A stretch of DNA of 64,000 bases from Anthracocystis setariae (taxonomy: Eukaryota; Basidiomycota; Ustilaginomycetes; Ustilaginales; Ustilaginaceae). The notes below the pieces were generated by a model. It made no database searches. It was not told the origin of the DNA and saw nothing but the letters and a program-made list of their open reading frames with translations. The translations under genes were made by a program, and so were the position numbers. The stretch spans positions 62,001-126,000 of the forward strand of contig CAKMXJ010000022.1 of NCBI GenBank assembly GCA_928724745.1, read 5' to 3'. The first letter of the stretch is position 1. Every line of letters starts with the position of its first letter. Of this stretch, positions 56,421-64,000 are shown one piece after another.

Positions 56421-56857
56421 GACACGACTCAGCCTTTTGTTTCCCATGTCGAGTGCCATCGAGGAAACGGCAGCCCATCGATTTATGGCTTTTTCGGTGC
56501 GATTTAAAATGTTACATGTAAGGATAAAGGAGCAAAGCGTCAACTTTAGAAACAGCTGAGAAGAAAAAGGGAGCAAGCAACCCAACAGCGCCATCCGTCT
56601 CGGAAGCCTTTTTGAGTGTTTGGCGTCGTTGCATCTCATCTATCATCTTGCTGCACTGCACTGCACTGCATCATCACACCGGCTCAGCTCGCTCAGCTTG
56701 CCTTCGGTACATCCGACGACACATTCACACGCATCGGAGCCTGGATCACCAACTCGCTCATGACTCTGTCCGTCTAAGCCAGGCTCTAAAACAGTTGGAC
56801 GTGTTGCTGCCTGCTGCCGCCTTGGGGGGTTAGCCACCTACAGCAACCCAATCAGTC

Positions 56858-59800
56858 ATGCCGCCCAAAAAGCCAGACTACTCTGGCTACCAATACTCGG
56901 CGCTTTCGTCACTTGTCATCAATGCCGACCGCTCCCATCGTCGTCCCGATGAGCCAACAGGAGAAGCCGAGTCGCTGGCTGGTCGCATCAATGTGCGAGA
57001 CATGGGCACCTCCGTCAAGTCGGAAGTGATCAAGGATCTCGACAAGAAACGCAAAAAGGCGCAAGCCGACGATGAGATCAAACAACGCCAGCCCAAGCGC
57101 CAAGCTGCTGCTGCTTCTTCATCCGCCGCCCCTTTCACCAGTCAACGCGGCTACGCTGACATTCTTCAAGCTACCGCCGAACTCGAGGGACTTCGCTACC
57201 ACCCAACAACGGCAGAGACCAGAGACATTTACGAGCTCATTCTCAGCATTGTTCACACCGCACTCGGCGACCAGGCTCAGGACGTCGTCCGCTCGGCTGC
57301 CGACACCACACTAGAGATCCTCAAGGACGATGATCTCAAGGATTCCGACAAGAAGAACGAGATCCAAGATATCCTCGGTCCCCTCAGTACAGAGACGTTT
57401 GGACAGCTTGTCAATCTTTCCAAGAAGATCATCGACTACGACGAGCCTGCAAAGAAGGATGCCAACGCCGATACCGATGCCAACATGGGCGAAATCGATC
57501 AACAGACCGGTGTCGCGGTCCTGTTCGACGACGGCGACGAGGAAAGCGATCAGGATGGCCTTGATTATGTTGTGCGCGATGGCAGCGATGATTCAGATGC
57601 ATCCGACGACGAAGCAGGGTCACCGCCAAACGAAGCCGACCAGGCCGGAACTGCATCAGATGGCGAAGGCGACCAGAATGAATCACTGCTGATTGGCGCA
57701 AGCTCGGCAACTGCCAACGGTGATGCCAAACAGCACGACCCCAATCGTGTCAGCCCGCGCGAGATCGACGCTTTCTGGATCCAACGCCAAATCTCACACC
57801 ACTATCCCGATGCACAGGAAGCTAGCGAAAAGGCCGACAGCGCTTTCGACATCCTCTCCGCCGAATCCGACGTCCGTGACTGCGAAAACAGCCTGATGGA
57901 ATTGTTCGACTACGAAAAGTTCGAGCTCGTCCAGATTCTCACCAAGAATAGGGAGGCAGTCGTCTGGTGTACACGTCTCGCTCGAGCCGACGAGGACGAA
58001 AAGGTCAATGTCCAGGTCGCCATGCGCGAAAAAGGTGTCGCTTGGATTCTCAAGGCTTTGCAAGGTGATGCTGCCAATGGCAAGGCTGCCAACGGCCTCG
58101 CCACCATCGACCTCAAAGATGCTCAGCGCAAGGCGCAACGACTCACGTCTCGTGCGACAATCGCCCCCGGCTCCACGGCACAGCCCCGCAACGGCGTCGA
58201 CCTCGAGGCCATGACCTTCGCTCAAGGTGGCCATCTCAACACCAACCCCAAGGTGCGGCTCCCCGAGGGAAGTTTCAAGCGCACCAAGAAGGGCTACGAA
58301 GAGATTCACATCCCTGCTCCACTCAAAAGGACCGTAGGCCAAGACGAGCTGGTCCCCATCACCAGTCTACCTGAATGGGCCCAGGCCGCCTTTCCCGGTG
58401 CCACCTCGCTCAACCCAGTCCAGTCGCGTTGCTATCCCGTCGCATTCGGCTCGGATGAGCCCATGTTGCTATGTGCTCCCACTGGTGCTGGAAAGACCAA
58501 CGTCGCCATGCTCACCATCCTACACGAGATAGGCAAATGGCGACACGAAGCAACTGGCGAGATCGACCTTACTGCATTCAAGATCGTCTACGTCGCCCCT
58601 ATGAAGGCGCTCGTCTCGGAACAAGCGGCCAACTTCCGCGACCGTCTTCAGTCCTACGGCATCACCGTCAATGAACTCACCGGCGACAGCCAACTCACCA
58701 AAGCTCAAATTGCCGAGACGCAGATCATCGTCACCACCCCGGAAAAGTGGGACGTCATCAGCCGCAAGAGCACCGATACCTCCTACACCAACCTCGTCCG
58801 TCTCATGATTGTCGACGAAATCCATCTACTCCACGATGACCGCGGACCGGTGCTCGAAGCCATCATTTCCCGAACCATCCGCCGTATGGAACAGATGAAC
58901 GACCCCGTGCGTCTGGTCGGTCTTTCGGCCACACTGCCCAACTATCAGGACGTTGCCACCTTCCTCCGCGTCAATCCCAAGTCCGGCCTCTTCTACTTCG
59001 AAGCCAACTACCGACCATGTCCACTCAAGCAGGAATACGTCGGCATCACCGAAAAGAAGGCGATCAAGCGACTGCTCGTGATGAACGAAGTCACCTACGA
59101 AAAGACGCTCGATCAGGCAGGCAAAAATCAGGTGCTTATCTTCGTCCACTCACGCAAGGAGACTGCCAAGACGGCCAAGTTCATCCGAGACAAGGCCATG
59201 GAGCAGGATACGCTCAATCGCTTCCTCCCGCCTTCGCCTGCAAGTCAGGAAGTGTTGCGATCCGAGTTGGACAATGTGAGCGACGCCGACCTCAAGGATG
59301 TCATGCCCTATGGATTCGGCATCCACCACGCCGGCATGTCTCGCCTGGATCGCGAACTTGTCGAGGCTCTGTTTGCCGATGGCCATCTGCAAGTGCTCGT
59401 CTCGACCGCAACGCTCGCATGGGGTGTCAACCTTCCGGCGCATACCGTCATCATCAAGGGTACGCAGATCTACAATCCCGAACAAGGCCGCTGGTGCGAG
59501 ATCACGCCGCAGGACATGCTCCAGATGCTCGGCCGTGCTGGTCGACCGCAGTACGACACGTTCGGTGAAGGCATCATCATTACCAACCATTCGGAACTGC
59601 AGTACTACCTCAGCTTGCTCAATCAGCAGCTTCCCATCGAATCGCAGCTCGTTTCCAGGCTCGCCGACAATCTCAACGCCGAGATCGTGCTCGGCACCAT
59701 TCGCAACCGTGACGAAGCCGTGGCTTGGCTAGGCTATACGTATCTCTACGTGCGAATGCTGCGAACGCCGACGCTGTACAGCGTCACTGCCGACTATGCA

Positions 59801-62800
59801 CAGGACGATCCATTCTTGGAGCAGAAGCGCGCAGATATCGTGCACACTGCTGCTGCCATGTTGGAAAAGTGCGGCCTGTTGCGGTACGAGCGCAGGACGG
59901 GTAACTTTACTTCGAACGAGCTGGGACGGATCGCTTCGCACTACTACATCACGCATGACAGCATGGCGACGTATCACCAGCAGATCAAGCCGCAGCTCGG
60001 GCAGATCGAGCTGCTGCGCATCTTTGCGCTCTCCCACGAGTTCCGCCACCAGGTGGTGAGGCAGGACGAGAAGCTCGAGGTGGCCAAATTGATCGAGCGC
60101 GTCCCCGTGCCGATCAAGGAGTCGGCCGACGATCCGATCTCTAAAGTCAACGTGCTTCTGCAGGCGTGGATCTCGCAGCTAGGGCTCGATGGATACGTGC
60201 TTGCGGCGGACATGGTGTATGTCACCCAGTCTGCGGGAAGGATCTTGCGCGCGATCTTCGAGATCTGCCTGAAGCGCGGGTACGCGAGATTATCGCACAT
60301 GGCGCTGAATCTGTGCAAGATGGTCGAGTCGCGTCAATGGGGGTCGATGACTCCGTTGCGACAGTTCCGCGGTGTGCCGGCCGACTTGGTTCGAAGGTTG
60401 GAGCGCAAAGAGTATCCGTGGAATCGGCTGCGCGACTTGGAGCCGAACGAGATCGGCGAGCTGATCGGGATCCCGAAAGCGGGCAGGCTGGTGCACAGGT
60501 TGGTTCACCAGTTCCCGCGTTTGGAACTCCAGGCTTTCTTCCAACCCCTCACCCGCTCGCTCTTGCACGTGCATCTGACCATCACTCCGGACTTCCAGTG
60601 GGACGAGAAAGTGCATGGCGGTGCGCAGAGCTTCTGGATCCTGGTCGAGGACGTCGATGCCGAGATCCTGCTCTACCACGATCAATTCGTTCTGAAAAAG
60701 AGGTATGCGGAGGACGAACACACGGTCACATTCACCATCCCGATGACCGAGCCCATCCCGCCCAATTACTACATCAGCGTGGTGAGCGACAGATGGCTCC
60801 ACAGTCAGGTGCGGCTGCCGATCTCGTTCAAGAACCTCATCCTGCCCGAGAAGTTCCCCCCGCATACGAAGCTACTGGACTTGCAGCCGCAGCCGGTGGC
60901 AGCGCTCAACGTAGAGGCGATGGAAGAGGCGTACGCCAAGCAGTTTACCGAGTTCAACAAGGTGCAGACACAGACCTTCCACGCGCTCTATGGCAGTGAC
61001 GACTCGGTGTTCATTGGCGCTCCGACGGGTAGTGGCAAGACGGTCTGTGCGGAACTGGCGATGTTGCGGTTGTGGAAGGAGGAGGAACATGATGCGGGAA
61101 GAGTGATTTGTGTTGTGCCGTACGAGTCGATGGTCGCGCCGAGGGTGGCCGAGTGGAAGACCAAGTTTGGAGACTATCAGGATGGCAAGGAGATTGTGGG
61201 GCTGACGGGCGAGACTTCGGCGGATCTGCGTCTGTTGGAGATGGCCGACGTGGTGATCGCGACAGCCGAGCAGTGGGACGTGCTCAGTCGCCGCTGGAGG
61301 CAACGCAAGAACGTCCAGACGGTTGCACTGTACGTGTTCGATGAGATCCACGTGATCGGCGATGCCAAGGTTGGACCGACGTACGAGATCGTTGCGTCGC
61401 GCGCCCGATTTGTCGCTGCGCAGACCAGCAACAAGACTCGCATGGTGGCGCTGTCGGTGCCGCTGGCCAACGCGCGCGATGTCGGCGACTGGCTAGGTGC
61501 TCCAAGCGGCAACGTGTTCAATTTTGCGCCTAGCGCGCGGCCGGTGCCGATGGAGGTGCATGTGCAGAGCTTCAACGTGGCGCACTTCCCGAGTCTGATG
61601 ATCGCGATGGCCAAGCCGGCGTACCTGGCGATGATCGAGCATGCCGAGGGCGAACCGGTGATTGCGTTTGTGCCGAGCCGAAAGCAGGCCAAGCTCACGG
61701 CGAACGACTTGTTGGCGTATGTCCAGGCGGATGCAGATGCGGATGGCGAGGACGAGGATGGGGAGAGCCGGTTCCTCAATATCGAGATGGAGGATCTGGA
61801 ACCGCATTTGCAACGGGTGGAGGATCGGGATCTGCGCGAGCTGCTAGCGTATGGTATTGCTTACTACCACGAAGGGCTGACGAGGGGCGATCGGAGGATC
61901 GTGGAGCGGCTGTTCAATGCGGATGCGATCCGGGTGGTGGTGGCGTCGAAAGAGGTGGCGTGGTCGATGCCGCTGACGGCGCATCTGGTGGTGATCATGT
62001 CGCTGCAGACGTACGAGGGGAGGGAGCATCGGTACGTTGATTATCCGCTGCCGCTGTTGCTCGAGATGGTCGGACGCTGCACCAAGGCCAACCAAGACGG
62101 ATGCTCGCGCCTGGTGCTGCTTTGTCAAAGTACGCGAAAGGAATACTTTAAAAAGTTCCTCGCCGAGGGACTGCCTTTGGAGTCGAAGCTGCCGAGCTAC
62201 ATCCAGGACTTTTTCAATGCCGAGATCGTGGCGCGCACGATCGACGACAAGCAGGCTGCCGTGGACATTCTCACGTGGACGCTGCTGTATCGACGATTGA
62301 GCCAGAACCCTCAGGCGTACAACTGTCAGGGCAAGAGCATGACGCACATCGGCGATTGGCTGTCGGAGCTAGTGGAGAGCAGTTTGGCGGATCTGGAGGC
62401 TAGCAAGTGCATCGCGATTCAGGACGAGATGGAAGTGAGCGCGCTCAATCTGGGCATGGTGGCGGCGTACTACAACGTGAGCTATGTCACGGTGGATGTG
62501 TTTAACATGTCGCTGAAGGATCGGACCAAGCTGCGCGGGTTGCTCGAGGTGGTGGCGTCGGCGGTGGAGTTTGAAGACCTGCCGATGCGGCAACACGAGG
62601 ATGTGGTGTTGGCGCGCATCTACGAGCGATGTGCATTCAAGTTGGACAGGCTGGATCTGGGGTCGCCGATGCACAAGGTGTTTGTGCTGCTGCAGGCGCA
62701 TCTGGCGCGGATTGCGCTTCCGGTGGATCTGGAGGCGGATCTGAAGCGGGTGCTGGGTAAGGTGCTGGGGTTGATCAGTGCCGCGGTGGATGTGATGAGT

Positions 62801-63469
62801 AGCAATGCGTATTTGGGCGCGATTGTGGGGATGGAGTTGAGCCAGATGGTGGTGCAGGCGGTTGGCGTCGAGGGTGGGTCGGTGTTGAGGCAGGTGCCGC
62901 ATTTTACGAGCGAGATCGTGCAGAGGTGTAGGGAGAGGGGGGTGGAGGATGTGTTTGGGTTGTCGGATTTGTTGGCTGATTTGGCCGAGGCGGAGCGCGA
63001 CGAGTTGTTGGGTGGGATGGATCGCAAGCGGTTGGCCGAGGTGGCCGAGTTTGTCAATACGTTTCCGTACGTCGAGGTGTCGTATTCGATTGTTACCGAG
63101 CCGGATGAGAGGAATGCTTCGGAGGCTATCGTGTTTCAGGTGCATCTCGAGAAGGAAGACGAAGACGAGGAGGGGGAGGGATCGGTGGTGGTGAAATCGA
63201 CTTTGTATCCGAACAAGAAGAAATTGGTTCAGTGGTGGGTAGTGATTGGTGATCCAGGGAGTAGGACGTTGTTGGCGATTAAGAAGGTGACTTTGCGAAA
63301 GATGGTGGATGTTGAGTTGGAGGTCATGTTGACTAAGGGTAGACATGAGAGGGTTAGGATTTATTTGGTTTGCGATTCGTATTTGGGCGCAGATAGAGAG
63401 GTGCTCGTCGAGCCTATCGATGTAGCAGAGGGAAGAGACGAGGAGGAGGAGGAGGAGGATAGCGAGTAG
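56858..63469 (+). CDS. BRR2: U5 snRNP RNA helicase Brr2
   Basis: A 2203-residue Ski2-like helicase with two tandem helicase-Sec63 cassettes, the DExH enzyme that unwinds U4/U6 during spliceosome activation. The N-terminus MPPKKPDYSGYQYSALSSLV is typical. Cassette 1 has Walker A APTGAGKTN (~541) and DEIHLLHDDRGP (~652), and STATLAWGVNLPAH. Cassette 2 has an intact Walker A GAPTGSGKT (~1387) and FDEIHVIGD (~1494); SKEVAWSMPLTAH replaces the usual ATP-site sequence, fitting a nucleotide-binding but probably inactive cassette. Each is followed by a Sec63-like region. The C-terminus is acidic (EEEEEEDSE). The length matches the family (about 2,150-2,200), no introns are needed, and the start ATG is clear. 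Confidence 0.96.
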   Translation: MPPKKPDYSGYQYSALSSLVINADRSHRRPDEPTGEAESLAGRINVRDMGTSVKSEVIKDLDKKRKKAQADDEIKQRQPKRQAAAASSSAAPFTSQRGYADILQATAELEGLRYHPTTAETRDIYELILSIVHTALGDQAQDVVRSAADTTLEILKDDDLKDSDKKNEIQDILGPLSTETFGQLVNLSKKIIDYDEPAKKDANADTDANMGEIDQQTGVAVLFDDGDEESDQDGLDYVVRDGSDDSDASDDEAGSPPNEADQAGTASDGEGDQNESLLIGASSATANGDAKQHDPNRVSPREIDAFWIQRQISHHYPDAQEASEKADSAFDILSAESDVRDCENSLMELFDYEKFELVQILTKNREAVVWCTRLARADEDEKVNVQVAMREKGVAWILKALQGDAANGKAANGLATIDLKDAQRKAQRLTSRATIAPGSTAQPRNGVDLEAMTFAQGGHLNTNPKVRLPEGSFKRTKKGYEEIHIPAPLKRTVGQDELVPITSLPEWAQAAFPGATSLNPVQSRCYPVAFGSDEPMLLCAPTGAGKTNVAMLTILHEIGKWRHEATGEIDLTAFKIVYVAPMKALVSEQAANFRDRLQSYGITVNELTGDSQLTKAQIAETQIIVTTPEKWDVISRKSTDTSYTNLVRLMIVDEIHLLHDDRGPVLEAIISRTIRRMEQMNDPVRLVGLSATLPNYQDVATFLRVNPKSGLFYFEANYRPCPLKQEYVGITEKKAIKRLLVMNEVTYEKTLDQAGKNQVLIFVHSRKETAKTAKFIRDKAMEQDTLNRFLPPSPASQEVLRSELDNVSDADLKDVMPYGFGIHHAGMSRLDRELVEALFADGHLQVLVSTATLAWGVNLPAHTVIIKGTQIYNPEQGRWCEITPQDMLQMLGRAGRPQYDTFGEGIIITNHSELQYYLSLLNQQLPIESQLVSRLADNLNAEIVLGTIRNRDEAVAWLGYTYLYVRMLRTPTLYSVTADYAQDDPFLEQKRADIVHTAAAMLEKCGLLRYERRTGNFTSNELGRIASHYYITHDSMATYHQQIKPQLGQIELLRIFALSHEFRHQVVRQDEKLEVAKLIERVPVPIKESADDPISKVNVLLQAWISQLGLDGYVLAADMVYVTQSAGRILRAIFEICLKRGYARLSHMALNLCKMVESRQWGSMTPLRQFRGVPADLVRRLERKEYPWNRLRDLEPNEIGELIGIPKAGRLVHRLVHQFPRLELQAFFQPLTRSLLHVHLTITPDFQWDEKVHGGAQSFWILVEDVDAEILLYHDQFVLKKRYAEDEHTVTFTIPMTEPIPPNYYISVVSDRWLHSQVRLPISFKNLILPEKFPPHTKLLDLQPQPVAALNVEAMEEAYAKQFTEFNKVQTQTFHALYGSDDSVFIGAPTGSGKTVCAELAMLRLWKEEEHDAGRVICVVPYESMVAPRVAEWKTKFGDYQDGKEIVGLTGETSADLRLLEMADVVIATAEQWDVLSRRWRQRKNVQTVALYVFDEIHVIGDAKVGPTYEIVASRARFVAAQTSNKTRMVALSVPLANARDVGDWLGAPSGNVFNFAPSARPVPMEVHVQSFNVAHFPSLMIAMAKPAYLAMIEHAEGEPVIAFVPSRKQAKLTANDLLAYVQADADADGEDEDGESRFLNIEMEDLEPHLQRVEDRDLRELLAYGIAYYHEGLTRGDRRIVERLFNADAIRVVVASKEVAWSMPLTAHLVVIMSLQTYEGREHRYVDYPLPLLLEMVGRCTKANQDGCSRLVLLCQSTRKEYFKKFLAEGLPLESKLPSYIQDFFNAEIVARTIDDKQAAVDILTWTLLYRRLSQNPQAYNCQGKSMTHIGDWLSELVESSLADLEASKCIAIQDEMEVSALNLGMVAAYYNVSYVTVDVFNMSLKDRTKLRGLLEVVASAVEFEDLPMRQHEDVVLARIYERCAFKLDRLDLGSPMHKVFVLLQAHLARIALPVDLEADLKRVLGKVLGLISAAVDVMSSNAYLGAIVGMELSQMVVQAVGVEGGSVLRQVPHFTSEIVQRCRERGVEDVFGLSDLLADLAEAERDELLGGMDRKRLAEVAEFVNTFPYVEVSYSIVTEPDERNASEAIVFQVHLEKEDEDEEGEGSVVVKSTLYPNKKKLVQWWVVIGDPGSRTLLAIKKVTLRKMVDVELEVMLTKGRHERVRIYLVCDSYLGADREVLVEPIDVAEGRDEEEEEEDSE

Positions 63470-63695
63470 GGTTCATGTCAATTTTCCCCCATTCCCCCCA
63501 TTCACATCGAGCAAGCTTCTCTCTAATGTTAATTGCCCTATCACACACACACACACCAAAAGCCATGGGAGGAAAACAAAAGAAACATGTACGAAATTGA
63601 AAACCAAACCAAAACTCGATCGAAACCACAACGAGGAAAACACCATCTCCAAACCGACGCAAGGGGAGGGCTATGAACATCACCCAAGCACGTGT

Positions 63696-63726
<31 letters not shown>

Positions 63727-63771
63727 AGAGTAGAGTGGTTGGGGGGGGGGGGGGGGGGGGGGGGTTGGGAT
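63470..63771. other. Convergent spacer with simple repeats
   Basis: 302 bp between the stops of BRR2 and the acyl-CoA synthetase gene. It holds a CA repeat (63543-63557), a GA repeat (63694-63718) and a run of 24 G (63741-63764); such a long poly-G is easily misassembled. Confidence 0.85.
63741..63764. repeat. Poly(G) tract, 24 bases
   Basis: Uninterrupted run of 24 G eight bases before the stop codon of the convergent acyl-CoA synthetase gene; its true length is uncertain. Confidence 0.9.
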
Positions 63772-64000
63772 TTACATGTAAACCTTTTTAATCTGATCTT
63801 GATACTTATCAACGATCTCCTTCCTACTCAACTTCTGGGCTGCGGTCATAGCCAATTCCTCACTGACCAACACGACGGTTTGCAACATCTCCATATTTTT
63901 AAACCCTGCCTTTCTTCCGACGGCGTTGACATCGTCCATGACCATTTTGGCCACATCGCGATTGGCGCACATTTCCTCCAACCCGCCAGCCGCCTTATCT
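63772..64000 (-). CDS. Long-chain acyl-CoA synthetase, C-terminal end only
   Basis: The minus-strand frame is open to the window edge, so only the last ~75 residues are present. They match the C-terminus of fungal long-chain fatty acid-CoA ligases (Faa1/Faa4 type): DVNAVGRKAGFKNMEMLQTV, then VLVSEELAMTAAQKLSRKEI and KYQDQIKKVY. The lysine in TAAQKLSRK corresponds to the conserved adenylation-domain lysine region of this superfamily. The protein would activate fatty acids with ATP and CoA. The ending KKVYM lacks an obvious peroxisomal SKL signal. Which paralog it is cannot be told from this fragment. Confidence 0.82.
   Translation of the reverse strand, partial: DKAAGGLEEMCANRDVAKMVMDDVNAVGRKAGFKNMEMLQTVVLVSEELAMTAAQKLSRKEIVDKYQDQIKKVYM

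Larger units (their letters stand above)
55933..56857. other. Divergent intergenic region SET3 / BRR2
   Basis: About 925 bp holding two promoters. A GTGTG-type repeat (56180-56217) and a CTTG repeat (56396-56420) are present; no gene is supported. Confidence 0.6.

Overview
The window looks like chromosomal DNA of a smut fungus (Ustilaginaceae, Ustilago/Sporisorium-type). The evidence is long, mostly intronless ORFs, a few short introns with GTAAGT donors, serine/glutamine-rich low-complexity inserts in conserved proteins, many microsatellites between genes, and a head-to-tail cluster of genes for small secreted proteins of the kind smuts use as effectors. The species cannot be settled from the sequence alone.

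Layout. (1) Bases 1-3346: the 3' part of a COP9 signalosome JAMM protease gene (CSN5) converges on a B-type mitotic cyclin gene (CLB1). (2) 3347-16135: a long gene-poor stretch, a PIF/Harbinger-type DNA transposon with a MYB/SANT-like gene and a DDE transposase, the F-box DNA helicase gene FBH1, and a complete pogo-type transposon with exact 43-bp terminal inverted repeats, a TA target duplication and a frameshifted transposase. (3) 16318-19001: a BolA-family gene and an Nta1-like nitrilase-fold amidase gene, divergently arranged. (4) 19390-34276: about 15 kb holding eight intact signal-peptide genes and two broken relatives, all on the + strand. They share a degenerate F-Y-x-V...G-K-x-W beta-hairpin-like motif. 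The first two appear built from three units of roughly 98 residues, while five shorter ones carry one unit. Most have a TATA box 70-250 bp upstream. (5) 34355-64000: housekeeping genes ARP6, COX19, alanine aminotransferase, an unrecognised acidic protein, a SET/MYND protein, PDS5, a PHD/SET protein of the Set3 type, the spliceosomal helicase BRR2, and the 3' end of an acyl-CoA synthetase gene that runs off the window.

Functionally, the conserved genes cover cell-cycle and chromatin control (CLB1, PDS5, ARP6, SET3, SMYD-like, CSN5), genome stability (FBH1), splicing (BRR2), mitochondrial and Fe-S biology (COX19, BolA) and amino-acid, protein and lipid metabolism. The secreted cluster is the accessory island and the most interesting part. 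It shows tandem duplication, strong divergence and gene death in progress. A second unexplained pattern is the 7-mer TACTGTA/TACAGTA, seen about 24 times by eye, always outside the genes called here.
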